Shown here piece by piece: positions 11,204 through 24,221 of a DNA stretch of 64,000 bases. The notes beneath the pieces were generated by a model. The model searched no databases. It was not told the DNA's origin and saw only the letters and a program-made list of their open reading frames with translations. Location of the stretch: positions 124,001-188,000 of the forward strand of contig SWDT01000060.1 in the NCBI GenBank assembly GCA_009193035.1, given 5' to 3'. Every line of letters starts with the position of its first letter. The first letter of the stretch is position 1. The position numbers were made by a program, and so were the translations under genes. This DNA is from Halicephalobus mephisto (Eukaryota > Nematoda > Chromadorea > Rhabditida > Panagrolaimidae).

Positions 11204-12082
11204 ATGGATTTTCTTAGTATTTATTTCATTTATGTAAAGAGTGTCATTCAAACAAAACAGAATAATTTAAAAAATAATAATTTGTTCAATCAAAATTATG
11301 CACTTCACACTTTCCTTCTCCCTGATTTGTTCCTACAACTCAATCTAGAAGAGGTAGAGTCACTAAGACTCTTTTACATTGGAATATTCTTACTAAAGAC
11401 AAAAAAGCTTATACAATATCTACCTGGACCGAGGAAACAAGTATAGAAAATCTTATGTCATTTCTTTCGAAAAAATGATTAACTTTTAGGGAAAATATTC
11501 AAATTAGTCTGATGATCAGTTGAAGAAATCCGTAATAGCAAAAGAGAAGACTTTACAGATGCAGGTACAAAAAACGGAAGTAAACAGTCGACAATTTTCA
11601 GAGAATTACAGGGTTCCACTCAGTCAGGTGACGTTCTAAGAAGTGAGATCAAAGTACAAGAGAGTTAGTCTTTTACTTTCATTGTAGTTCGACTGATCTG
11701 AGTTCAGTCTCATTTGGACAGGGACCTTTCCTCTATCTTGTCTAATAATTGGTGTTTGAATAAATCACATGCTGATATAGCAAATACAGTAAGATCCAAC
11801 AGTCTTCTACTGAATAATAAAATCTAAAGTCTGTTCACTACATATTGTAATACCCTTTTTACTACACAGACACTAAGACAGAATAATGTTGTTGCTGAAC
11901 TCATAATCATCTGGCATCGTATCCAAAAACTTATCACTATCATTGATTTGGATGAATTGGAAAAACTTTTCAATGCATTCCGATCTCCGCTAAGAGAATA
12001 GCTAAACCAAGTCTTTCTTCCAGTCTACGGCAAAACCCTAGATCATCTCATTTCAATTATTGATACAATTTTCGGAATTTAA
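11204..12082 (+). pseudogene. Array gene 6: family member split by an R1 repeat
   Basis: Former exon 1 (11204-11440) keeps the start MDFLSIYFIY and a LFLQLNLEEVE segment. Former exon 2 starts about 11490 after TTTTAG, is interrupted at about 11566, and resumes at about 11873 with the family body (LIIIWHRIQKL, then a stop replacing a codon, then VYGKTLDH) and a final TAA at 12082. The intervening 305 bp is a diverged R1 copy. Frame damage in both halves shows it is dead. It belongs to the gene 4/7/8 subfamily. Confidence 0.8.
11566..11872 (+). repeat. Dispersed repeat family R1, copy 4 (diverged)
   Basis: Alignable end to end with the other copies (TGCAGGTACAAAAAACGG at the start; CACTCAGTCAGGTGACG, AAGTGAGATCAAAGT and AGTAAGATCCAACAGTC inside) but heavily diverged, and the TTCG hairpin is lost. 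It lies inside the second exon of array gene 6, so its insertion probably killed that gene. Old insertion by divergence. Confidence 0.7.
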
Positions 12083-12487
12083 ACTTTTCTAAAATCGAAA
12101 CAACACTTGATAAAGGTATATTTTTCATTATAATTGACCAGTCGTAGTGATTACTCAGAATAAAGAGTCCAATCAACGTAACTTAGTTACAAGACATACT
12201 TAACAAAGATCAAGAATTAATCACAATTTCGAAAAGCAATTTCATGTTAGTCAACGAAGTTGAAAACTTCAAATACCCATGTTCCAGCTTCGATAACGAA
12301 ACAAGAGGACAAATCTTCTAGAAATATGAGTATTCAATCTTAAAAAATCAAATATTTCATTTATTTACAGATAGTATTATTTTTCGTATAAATTCGATGA
12401 AATATAAGAACACAGATGAGTCAAAAGTTAATGAACAGTTTTTACTTCAAGCACAGGATTTCGAAATTACGTACGAGTCATCTGTTT

Positions 12488-12538
12488 ATTTTTTGTTTAA
12501 CCAAGTCTACTAACTTCTTAAGAAGTTCCCTATATAAG
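12488..12538 (+). promoter_or_regulatory. Shared family promoter, array gene 7
   Basis: TTTTGTTTAACCAAGTCTAC, then TAACTTCTTAAGAAGTTCCC and the TATA box TATATAAG (12531-12538), 34 bp before the ATG. TTCTTAAGAA is a perfect palindrome here and in gene 1. Confidence 0.65.
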
Positions 12539-12572
12539 ATCAACTTTGAAAGCTTTATCAAGACAAAAAATC

Positions 12573-13169
12573 ATGTTACATGTATACATCCTTGGCTTCG
12601 GAATTTCTTCTTTTTTATTATGGAGATATCTTCGAAGACAACAGTGTAATCCTCCGAAAGATAATCCATTCACTCGGGATCCTGTAGTTCACATGTTTAT
12701 GCTTCCTGACTTGCTCCGACAACTTGATAAAGATGGTGAGGATGCCTTTCTAGAGATGTTTCGATACTGGAAGACTCATCCTGAATCCAATTTGTTCCAA
12801 TTAGGGATGAATTGGATGTTTCAAACGAGTCCGGAAAATCAGGTAAATCATCTAAGACAATATATTCATAAACTTATTCTATTTTAGCTTCAATTTGCTA
12901 TCTGGGATTCTGATTTCGCGATGAAATCCCAGAAAACACAACAGAAAATTGAACAATTCTTGGATGAAGATAAGGTTCCTCTTGATGTAAAAATCGTCTG
13001 GGGACGTATCCTAAGATTAACTAATGTTTTCGATTCGGATAAATTAGAACAGCTCCTTGATTCACTCCCTGAGTCGTCTACACAACGTTTAAATGAATTC
13101 TTTCTTGAAATCTACGGCGAGACGTCAGATAAACTTGCGCCAATCATAAGGAAGATCCTTGGAAAATAA
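12573..13169 (+). CDS. Array gene 7: family member with N-terminal signal/anchor
   Basis: Exons 12573-12842 and 12888-13169 (GTAAAT...TTTTAG, phase 0), 183 residues. A hydrophobic leader (residues 3-16) followed by a basic RYLRRQQ could be a signal peptide or an uncleaved anchor. Then RDPVVHMFMLPDLLRQLD (shared with genes 4 and 8), SPENQ at the junction, LQFAIWDSD, a VPLDVKIVWGRI version of the SP.VK.AW motif, SLPESSTQRLNEFF and IYGETSD. The start at 12573 was chosen because it is the only ATG downstream of the TATA box that places the hydrophobic stretch first. Function unknown. Confidence 0.8.
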
Positions 13170-13849
13170 ATTCTTCTCAAATTGGAAGAATATCAAGAAA
13201 TACAACCAATTTCCTTTTAACTTTTTATATGGAATCTTGAAATAAAAGTGACTGCTTTCATTAAGTTTGAATATACTATCTAAAATACAGTAATTAGATT
13301 TGTAAATTGTAAATTGTAAATTGTAAATGTGGAATCAAAACACGGCTTTTCAGAAGTCAGTTCTAGGAGATTTTGGCAGTTCAAAAATTGAATACCATTT
13401 TTAAAAGACAAATTTGATTGAAGATTATTTTATTTAAATATAGAATCTTTGAAAATTAAAAAAAAACTTTAATTGTGATTTCAATTTTGAAATACAAAGA
13501 TTTAAAAGCATTGTTGAAAGTACTTTTTTCAATGCAAGGATTATCAAATTTTTTGTATAAAAATACAAAGCTATGCAGAATAGCTCTTGAGTACACCAAT
13601 GTTACAACAGAGAAAGTTAAAGCAAATCAAATATGCCTATTTCTGAATAATGTTAAACATATTTAAATAATTCCACACTTATGGTAATGCACAAAATTGA
13701 ATTTTATTAAATCTACATCATATCTTGAATGAACAACACGAGTTTTCAGTCAAATAAATGAGCAATTCATCTGTGAATGGTCATTCCGTATTGTTCACTG
13801 TTTATTACGACATTATTCAATTTTTAGACATTGTTGTAATCTTTTCATT

Positions 13850-14182
13850 TACTACACATAAAAAAGATTCATTACAATAGCTCTAATGTATCAATACACT
13901 ATATACAATACGCTGATATTGTACTTAATGCATCGATATATTGAATATAATGTATCTAATAAATCAGAGTTGTTTCAATGTGCTCATAAATTATATACAA
14001 TGTACTGATATCAACTTAGTGTATGAACGCATTACAACGGCTCTACTGTATCAGGTACATTCTATTTAATGTATTGATAGCAACGTAATATATCAATACA
14101 TAGAACATAATGCATTCGATACATTAGAACTGTTTTTATATATTCATACATTATATATCATGTATCTATTTTTGTGTGTATA
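13850..14182. mobile_element. MITE-C copy with internal repeats
   Basis: About 330 bp, ends CTACACATAAAAAAGAT and ATCTATTTTTGTGTGTA (imperfect inverted repeat). The body is many degenerate copies of CTAATGTATCAATACA-type units in both orientations. A shorter relative lies at 28196-28350. Non-coding. Confidence 0.7.
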
Positions 14183-14489
14183 ATTCATTTAAAATAAACC
14201 TAAGATATTAACTATAAACCACAAAGACTGACGGTCAACTGAGATTTCGAAGAACAATGTTTACAGAAAAGACGAAAACTTAAAAAAGTATGTTTCGGCG
14301 CCGGTGATGAAATAACGAAGCACATCTATCGGATTTGCATGTGTTCTACTGTATTTAATATGTTGGGTCATTTATTTACAGCTAGGTTCGTTCTTTATAC
14401 TATGTTGAAACAATGTAAAAAACAGATGAGTCAGAATTTCATAAGCAGTTTTGCTATGAACTCAACACTTTGAAATGACGATTTTTTAA

Positions 14490-14541
14490 TTGTTGTTTGT
14501 TTAACAAGTTCCGCTAAGTACTTCAGGAGGTTATTATAAAG
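14490..14541 (+). promoter_or_regulatory. Shared family promoter, array gene 8
   Basis: TTGTTTGTTTAACAAGTTCC, then GCTAAGTACTTCAGGAGG and TTATTATAAAG (14531-14541), 31 bp before the ATG; same block order as the other members. Confidence 0.65.
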
Positions 14542-14572
14542 ACCAACTTTAAGAATATTGTCAGGTTACAAG

Positions 14573-15532
14573 ATGTACTTAGTTTACATTGTAAGTATTT
14601 TCTGGTTTCTTTCCATATCTCTGTCGAAACCTTGTCTCACAGACAAGGAAAATGTTATTGAAGAAGATCTGTTGTATGATAAGCGTATACAAGCCATTTT
14701 TGCATTTCCTGAATTGTTCCAAGAACTTGATGAAGAAGATATAGGACCATTAATCGAAATCCTCGAGAATAAGGATGAACTCGACGAAGACGAACTGAAT
14801 GCAATAATACATCTTTGGGAAGAGGAATTAAATTTAGAAAGTTATGTAAGTTTTTAAAAAATTATTGTTTTACTAAGACTAGACAATAATACAATATAGA
14901 AGCATATTAATGATAAAAGCACAATACTCAGAAGACCTTGACTAACATAAATTTTTTTCTTTTATACTCCTAATTGAAGAGAGGGCTGTTTAGTCTCGGG
15001 TATTCTGAATATTCCTGATTCTGGAGATTCCGTACGCACAAAAAAGCGTAACTTTTGGACCCGTAATAATTGCGAAATGTGACACAATCGTCAAATTTTT
15101 ATGAATATTTGACATTTGTGACGAAAATTAAAAAGTATTAGTGACAATTTCCATTTGTTACTGTGCCGAAAGTTACGCTTCTTTTTGTGTATCCACAACA
15201 CTTGTATGTAAATTCTTCGATTTTAGCTGAAATTCACTACCTGGGGAACTCAATTATCAAAGAAATACAAAACAGGAAAAAAGAAAGTTATGCAATTATT
15301 CGATGAAGATAGTATTCCTTCTGATGTCAAAATCACCCTCAATCGTATCAAAACCTTAACTGCAGTTTGGAATGTAGAAAGATTAGAAAAACTTCTCAAT
15401 TCACTTCCCAAATCATCCAAACAAAGATTAAACAAATTTTTCCTCCAAGTATATGGTAAACTTCCAGACGATCTTGTATCCATTTTAACTATGATAACAG
15501 AAAACCGAACTCTTTGTACAAAGGAAGAATGA
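14573..15532 (+). CDS. Array gene 8: secreted family member with charge-split halves
   Basis: Exons 14573-14845 and 15227-15532 (GTAAGT...TTTTAG, phase 0), 192 residues. Signal peptide near residues 1-17 (ends SISLS before KP). The exon 1 product is strikingly acidic (ELDEEDIGPL, NKDELDEDELNA) while the exon 2 product is basic (SKKYKTGKKKV). Family motifs are FAFPELFQELD, IPSDVKITLNRI, SLPKSSKQRLNKFFLQVYGK. The intron is 381 bp instead of the usual 40-50 because it contains a MITE-A copy (15034-15190). Last member before lars-2; a second copy of the family's 3' flank (TAACATAGTTACAAG) at 15795 suggests a further lost copy. Confidence 0.8.
15034..15190 (+). mobile_element. MITE-A copy in intron of array gene 8
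   Basis: Ends GTACGCACAAAAAAGCGTAAC and GTTACGCTTCTTTTTGTGTAT, with the same interior as 7087-7262 apart from scattered changes. The compensating G/C change in both termini (GCGTAAC/GTTACGC) keeps the inverted repeat paired. Confidence 0.82.
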
Positions 15533-15834
15533 AGCAAATTCTATTCTTCATACTTAGACGAAATCTCACAATCGTCCAATCAACCCATATTCTAAAAACA
15601 TAATTTAAAAAATCAATTATAATTCAGCATTAGCCGGAGGATTTTTTATCTTGTCATTAACCATTGTAGAAATAAACTATAATTAAAACTTGCATCTGCA
15701 GTAAGAGTTCAGTCTCCATTTGTAAAAATACTTCCCAATTATTGTCATTTAATAGTTTCAGAACCTACTTAGGACAGAAGTCTAACAAATGTAACATAGT
15801 TACAAGAAATAACAACAAATAGATCCTAAAGTAA
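15533..15834. other. Array boundary spacer
   Basis: Spacer between array gene 8 and lars-2. Positions 15738-15815 resemble the 3' flank of array gene 2 (TTTAATAGTTT ... AACATAGTTA), a trace of the duplication unit. No gene. Confidence 0.5.
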
Positions 15835-18754
<2,920 letters not shown>

Positions 18755-19545
18755 TTTTAAAACAAGAAAATAGAAACAACAGCGAACGACGAAGTAAAAA
18801 ACGGTTTCGAAACGAAAAAGACAAATTGCCAAATTTCTGTTTTTTGGTTTTCTAAAAAGGAAAATCTGGAATTTTTTCCAAATTTTTCAAAATCAAAAAT
18901 AGTTAAATGGGTAATATTTATCACTTTTTGATACATTTGGTAAATTTTTGAACTGGTATTATATATAAAGTTTTGACAAATATGGTGATTTTTTGAAATT
19001 TCGAAATTACTTGGCTGGTGATATATTTGGCAATTTTGTTAGACTTCGAAATTATTTGACTGGTGATATTTATTGTTTTTTGACAAGTTTGGTAATTTAT
19101 AACCAGAGAATTTTATATATTACAAAATTATGTAAAATTTGTTTTTTGGTGGTGTTGGAAATAAATATGATTCGGAAGAAGATGAGCTACTCCGATTCGT
19201 TGGTGACAAAGATGGCATGACGACTGATGGTCAGAAATCTGTTGCTGAAGTTGGTCGGAGATTTGGATATCCCAAATGTCAGGTTTTCGTTCAAAACAGA
19301 AGTTCCAAAAAACTAAGAATCTGTCTAGTACCGTAGTCTCCAGGTATGTAACTTGTTGGTGGAACTGTAGATGAACTGGTGCCTTCAGTTGGTGGGGAAT
19401 TATGGGATTCAGAGGGAATACCTGGTTTAGCAGTGGTAGTGGGGATCTCTGTCGTCTTCGATCTCTCTTTTGGAGGTTCTTTTACGAGTGATGTTGTCTA
19501 TATATTTCCGATTTTTTCACGTTTGAGATTGCCAGAGGCAGAATA
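18755..19545. other. Spacer with two gene-like scraps
   Basis: AT-rich to about 19130. On the plus strand 19139-19336 encodes a short acidic then basic frame ending in a homeodomain helix-3-like run (CQVFVQNRSSKK). On the minus strand about 19322-19508 encodes a Ser/Thr/Pro-rich frame (TTEIPTTTAKPG, TEGTSSSTVPPTS) preceded by an AG. The second could be a lost C-terminal exon of the adjacent BTB gene. Neither can be called a gene. Confidence 0.35.
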
Positions 19546-20343
19546 TTAGGTGAAAGTCGGTTTGGAGTAGAGCACAGGCGCAGTGACGATGTTCATTGTC
19601 CGGGCTTTCTCAGCGGCGGCTTCCATGACCGCCGTGATTGAATTCATATAAGGAGTTCTCTGTTGTTGAGCTTCGTTCTTCACTTTAGTATTCTCTAGAT
19701 TGTCAGGGTATTTTGTAGATACAGAAGCTTTTGAAGAAGTCTCACTCGATATACCAATACTATCGGCTGCTTGGATTTTTTTACGTTTTTTTTCCCTTTC
19801 TAAATACTCCTAAAAATAATATAAAATCTTCTATTACAATTTAAGCTAAACCAACATAAAGTCGGTGCAGTTCCCACAATTTAGCGAATTCTAAAATTTC
19901 ATCTAGATTTTCGAAGTTCTTAATCAAACCGCTTCTACAGAAATATAGAACTTGCTTAACAACGGCAGCTGAGGAAGTGGGGAAAACGATTTCTTCGATC
20001 GGGGGATAAGCGACAGCAGCTATCTTCTTCGACTGCGAAGTCAACAAATGAAGAGGAATCTGAAGGAGTGAAAATTCATATATAGAGAACCAATAAAAAT
20101 GAAATTTACATTAGTTCTGATATCTCCAATAACTATTGTGACTTCTGATCTTTCAGTCTTGCCCATATAAGAATGGAGTACAGTGGATAGGTGTTGAATC
20201 AGAACTGAACAAGGTTGAATTGATGAAATTCGAACCACGACTAGCTCTTGGACACAGGGAAAGTGATTGCAGTTCCTCTCACAATCGAATGATATGTTTG
20301 TGCAGTGATTACAGCCTTTCTGATAGATAAATATTCCTCTCAA
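19546..20343 (-). CDS. BTB/POZ-domain protein, copy A
   Basis: Exons 20110-20343, 19856-20059 and 19546-19809 give about 233 residues; the 5' end is uncertain because no ATG opens the first exon. The segment SEVTIVIGD ... IPLHLLTSQSKK ... VKQVLYFCRSGLI ... LDEILEFAKLWELHRLY has the order and spacing of a BTB domain (about residues 62-150). Upstream is a Cys/His-rich stretch (GCNHCTN, CERNCNHFPC). The second intron uses an unusual GTTGGT donor, inferred because it joins the BTB end to EYLEREKKRKK and is conserved in copy B. BTB proteins commonly act as CUL3 substrate adaptors. The tail of copy A is short and unlike that of copy B. Confidence 0.6.
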
Positions 20344-20603
20344 TCAATTTCTGAATTTCCACAATAGTTAGAATTAATTTTTTAAAAACCTGTTTCTTTA
20401 GTGTTGCTATGAAAATCTATACGAGAATATGATATCGTAGGATTCTAGAACGTTCACGATGTGGATAGGATATAATGATTGAAACTACACCGAATGTTAG
20501 AATTAGAGATTATTATAAGAATGTTTTTCTTTGATAGATGGAAATTATACTATTTTTTACGCAATTATATGCAGTTTTTTGTAAACAAATATATTAGGCT
20601 AAT

Positions 20604-21049
20604 TCACGTAAAATGAAGAAGTTTTTTTAATAACCTTTTTATTAATAAATGGAAAAATATGAAATTTTGCAGTAACCAAATATAATCTCCTTCTAATTTA
20701 ATGAAACATTCCCAATGTTCTGGAGGTTGCTGAACAGCCAGATAATGACCCTCACTCCGACCCTGTATTACTTCTTTGAGTTGCTTTTCGAACTAGAACT
20801 AATCACTATGAGCAGGACCACATAAACCTCTCTTCAGAAAGCTAAAGCAACCATAGTCACAAGGGCTTATATCAGGGGAATAGGGAGGTTGTTTCCATCC
20901 TACCATTTCTCTTTCGTTTAAAAAGTCTTGAATTACCTCTGCTTTGTATGGCTTCGTATTGTTCTGTAAAAGTACTAGCACTATGAATGATTTTTTACGT
21001 AGCCATCTGGAAATTTCTTACTTCAAAATGGTCTTGTGTCAGTCGGCAT
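20604..21049 (-). pseudogene. Mariner transposase, C-terminal half
   Basis: Minus-strand remnant with the mariner catalytic C-terminal signature PPYSPDISPCDY (third Asp of the D,D34D triad) preceded by LLQNN (degenerate H-D-N segment, catalytic Asp lost) and followed after a frameshift by IKLEGDYI, the usual mariner C-terminus. Several stops and frame changes. Continues at 27307. Confidence 0.85.
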
Positions 21050-21783
21050 AGTAGTATATAATAGCCATCTCTGGCGCACCCATTTCGCCCTCCTCTCCTG
21101 AAAGGGTATACGGGGCATTACGTGAGATTCGCCGATTATATATCCTTGTACCAGCTCTCCGCTGTTAACATTTTTAAATTGAGGGGTTCCTCTTCCGAAG
21201 GGGGATACGGGGCATTACGTATGATTTCGACAAAAATATACATTTTTACTAAATGATACGGGCCCTCCAGTGTCCCTCTAGAATCACAATGAAATGAGTT
21301 CTGACTGTGTTAGGCATTTTATGCAATCTGGTCAATTTTTTCTTGATTATAAATAAATAACAAGTTATCTAAGAGTAAATGTTTATTAAAACCTTAGAAC
21401 CATTAACAAATTATGATATTACACATCTAGCTAAAGAATTAAAAATAAAAAATTTTAGAGGGATACACTACCGAGTAAGATTAATAATGAGGAGTGTGGA
21501 GTTGTGAATTTGGATTTGAGTAAAAATAAAGGGACTCATTGGGTGTGTTACTACAAGAATAAAGAAAAGAGTTATTACTTTGATTCTTTTGGACTAGATC
21601 CTCCAATAGAATTACGAAATTACTTAAATTCACAGATTGAATTATCAACCTTTCAAATTGAAAAATTCAATACACATCATTGTGGTTATTATTGTATTCT
21701 TTTTCTAAAATTAATGGACAAATATGATTTTAAAGAAATTATTTTAGATTTTGTAATGGCCGTGAGCTAATGTATCAATTTTT
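21050..21783 (+). repeat. Polinton terminal inverted repeat, left
   Basis: Matches the reverse complement of 26550-27306 nearly throughout. The exception is a stretch around 21250-21330, where the right arm has unrelated sequence of similar length. Includes the protease fragment. Confidence 0.85.
21379..21770 (+). pseudogene. Polinton adenain-type cysteine protease, left TIR copy
   Basis: The C-terminal 88 codons (21504-21770) are intact: GTHWVCYY carries the catalytic His, YYFDSFG the acidic residue, and HHCGYYC the nucleophile Cys, as in adenovirus-like proteases of Polintons that process capsid proteins. The N-terminal part starts at ATG 21379 but is in another frame: a short deletion around 21473-21480 removes a few codons plus a base. 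The same lesion is present in the right TIR copy. Confidence 0.85.
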
Positions 21784-21910
21784 TTTTAACTCCTCGATTT
21801 GATAATGCCCATGAGCTAATGTATCAATTTTATTATATAAAATATGTCTTTTAAACTCTTCCTTACTATTATCATCATCATTTAATGCAACTTTATTCTG
21901 TTTTATTTTT
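21775..21910 (-). pseudogene. Polymerase B tail, second diverged copy
   Basis: Minus-strand codons read NKVALNDDDN, then LAHGHYQIEELKKN and a stop, homologous to but clearly different from the polymerase tail at 26147-26584 (which ends LAHGHYKI). It lies tail-to-tail with the protease. It therefore comes from a different Polinton copy or an older duplicate and was joined here by recombination within the repeated AGCTCA(C/T)GG block. Confidence 0.7.
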
Positions 21911-22500
21911 CATCTTTTCCATTCTCAGATGTGATTTGTGCAACAACTGTAACATCTGATCTCTAAGATTCTCTAGAACAACTACTCTGTTCTCGAAAAA
22001 CAAGATTTCGTCGAAAATTGTAGCAAATGTGTTACTAAAAACATCACACAATTGTAACCCTGCCTTCTGTGACAAAAATGCCACGTAAACGTTCATTTTT
22101 TTAGTGTATGGATGGGGTTTGTTGGATGTTCTGGATTGGTCTGGAAGGTTCACTTATCTCAATCGAGAAAATTATAGATTATATATTGCCAATTTGCATT
22201 CTTGATTAAGCTTTATGCATCATGCAGGCATTTGAACTTATAGGAACAACAGAACTTTCTCAAGGACCGTTGATCGAGCGTTCTGAGACGTCGGTCACTG
22301 GGCGGCGCTTGTGACTACTCTTAGGTTATCTAATCGGGCTTCAACTCGGCTCTCATGCCCATACCATTTTATACTTTTTCATTTGAGTATAAGTAGCATC
22401 ATTTTTGATTATTATCATTATTTTCGTGATTTTCATTTTATTTTTTCAAGACAGACTTCGCTTTAAAAGTTTTAATTTTCTTTTTGATCTAGCCAAAGAC
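21911..22500. other. Interval upstream of the transthyretin-like gene
   Basis: Contains a minus-strand 86-codon frame (21893-22153, no recognisable domain; I do not call it) and a GC-richer block 22262-22345 just upstream of the transthyretin-like gene, probably its original promoter. Nothing Polinton-like is seen here. Confidence 0.35.
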
Positions 22501-22534
22501 GTTGTTTAATTTTTTCCTTCAGGTCCTTAGAGAA

Positions 22535-23057
22535 ATGAAGACTTTGATACTTTTCGTTTTGGGATCCTTGATCGTGGCTACTGCTGGATTCGGAAGAATT
22601 CAATCTGCAGCTGTTAGAGGAGTTTTGATGTGTAATGGAAACCCTGTGGTTAATGTCAGAGTTAGGTTTTATGATGAAGACAGAACCGATTTTGACGATC
22701 TCATGAAAGAAGGAGTCACTGACAGTCAAGGAAGATTCGAACTTCATGGATACGAACATGAATTTACTGAAATCGGTAGGTTTTAAAATTGTATTAATAT
22801 AGTTAAAATAATCAATGTAAAGTGTTTTGGATGTATTAATGTGAATCTTTAAGTATATTGATAGCTAATTTTTAGATCCTGTACTGAAAATCTATCATAA
22901 CTGTAATAACGAATATGTTTCCCGCTTGAGAGAACTCTCAATCGTCATTCCCGATAATTTTATTTCCGAAGGAAAACATGCCGAGAGAACCTTTGACATC
23001 GGAACTTTGAATCTCGCTGGAATTTTCAAAAAAGACGATTATGCTTCTTTAAAATAA
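22535..23057 (+). CDS. Transthyretin-like (TTR) secreted protein, inside the Polinton
   Basis: Exons 22535-22775 and 22876-23057 (GTAGGT...TTTTAG, phase 1), 140 residues. Signal peptide at residues 1-18, then the nematode TTR family pattern: VRGVLMCNGNPV, VRFYDEDRTDFDDLM, EGVTDSQGRFEL, DPVLKIYHNCN, IVIPDNF and FDIGTLNL near the C-terminus. This is a secreted beta-sandwich family expanded in nematodes; some members bridge signalling molecules. TTTTTTCCTTCAG 11 bp before the ATG looks like a trans-splice acceptor. The gene is intact, has a host-type intron, and lies between Polinton genes whose frames are intronless, so it looks like captured cargo. The second cysteine of the usual HDC..C block is missing. 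Confidence 0.93.
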
Positions 23058-23330
23058 TTTAAAACTTGTTCAAAAAGAACAAAATTGTGGATATTCATTT
23101 TGAAATTATTTTGTCATAAAAATAAAAAGTATAAATTTTATGATATTGTCTGACCATGAGTTTACAGAACTTTTAATTTCGGGTAATTTCAAATTTGTTA
23201 AATTCGAGTTGAAAATAGGGGTTTCAAAATTAGATGTTATTTAGAAAAATAGCTTGAGGATATTTCATGACAAAAATCATTTACCGAGAAATAATCCATC
23301 GGTATACAATTACATGAATTGAAAAAAGAT

Positions 23331-23351
23331 GACACCTCTATGCAAGGTGTC
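23331..23351 (+). other. Short hairpin
   Basis: GACACCT and AGGTGTC pair perfectly around a 7-base loop, between the TTR-like gene and the capsid-like gene. It may mark a transcript end; role unknown. Confidence 0.4.
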
Positions 23352-23455
23352 TTATCTCATTGATCGGAAATTGATTAATCATACAACTTTCACTGATAAT
23401 TGCCTCATATATTCTACTGTAAAGAAAAATTACTATAAAATTTCTTAATTAATAA

Positions 23456-23893
23456 ATGACGGTCTTCATCTTACAACTGACATCCAACGATTCAACTTTC
23501 GAGTATTCTTTCCCCCAAGAGTTTTTGCATAAGAAGTTTAAAGTAGGTGTTATAAAATTAGATGGTTATTTAGAAATTAAAAGTAAAATAAATACAAATG
23601 ATCAAAATAATAATGGTGAGAAGAACAATAAATCTTCAAGTAATAAAATTGATAATATTTTTATTACATGCAATTTAATTGAAGATTGTTATGTTAACAA
23701 AAAGATGTTAAATTCAATCTATAGATTTAGACCTAATGATGAAATCGAAATAGAACCAATAAATATTATTTATCATGAAGTAACTAACAGGCCAAATAAA
23801 ATAAATTTAAAATTAGCAGATATTAACAATAATTTTATTGATTTTAAGAACATTAACGTTTTTATTGAATTGGATTTGAAAGAAGTATCATAA
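23456..23893 (+). CDS. Probable Polinton minor capsid (single jelly-roll, penton-like) protein
   Basis: An intronless 145-codon frame. The C-terminal two thirds (ITCNLIEDCYVNKKMLNSIY, then EIEPINIIYHEV, KINLKLADINNNFIDF, FIELDL) follow the pattern I associate with Polinton/adintovirus penton-type proteins: short beta strands and the closing D.N...DF...I.I.L run. It is shorter than typical, lacking part of the middle (an Asn/Lys-rich linker replaces it). Very AT-rich codon use, unlike nearby host genes. It may be truncated though open. Confidence 0.6.
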   Translation: MTVFILQLTSNDSTFEYSFPQEFLHKKFKVGVIKLDGYLEIKSKINTNDQNNNGEKNNKSSSNKIDNIFITCNLIEDCYVNKKMLNSIYRFRPNDEIEIEPINIIYHEVTNRPNKINLKLADINNNFIDFKNINVFIELDLKEVS

Positions 23894-23896
23894 AAA

Positions 23897-24097
23897 TTAT
23901 TTGTTTTCAGTATATAGAGGAATTGTCTTAAATCCAGAACCTGTTACATTTTTTCCTACTAACCAATCGACAAATTCTTTATTTATCTTTGTTAATTTCT
24001 TTTTTCTAGGCTTTTTTGAAGAAACTTTATTTTCATATTTATTCGATTTATCAATTGTTTCATTTTCAATATTATTATTAATTGCAAGTTGACTCAT
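23897..24097 (-). CDS. Small basic protein, hypothetical
   Basis: A 66-codon minus-strand frame, convergent with the capsid-like gene and 3 bp from its stop. It has a Lys-rich middle (SSKKPRKKKLTK) and ends GFKTIPLYTENK. Could be a virion-associated basic protein fragment or noise; no family recognised. Confidence 0.35.
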   Translation of the reverse strand: MSQLAINNNIENETIDKSNKYENKVSSKKPRKKKLTKINKEFVDWLVGKNVTGSGFKTIPLYTENK

Positions 24098-24221
24098 TTA
24101 GGAGTCATCATTGTGAACCTTAATCAATTCAATTATATTATTAATATTTTCATCTAATAGTTTATATTTATTATTCTTTTAAGTCACCGAAAATACAAAC
24201 ACCATTTATTAATTTAAATTT

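Noticed and set aside
19139..19336. Homeodomain-like plus-strand frame (CQVFVQNRSSKK)
   Set aside because: Only helix-3-like residues are present, the invariant W-F core is lost, and helices 1-2 cannot be recognised; at best a relic.
21893..22153. 86-codon minus-strand frame inside the Polinton
   Set aside because: Not in frame with the polymerase tail it overlaps, no family pattern, and low-complexity ends.
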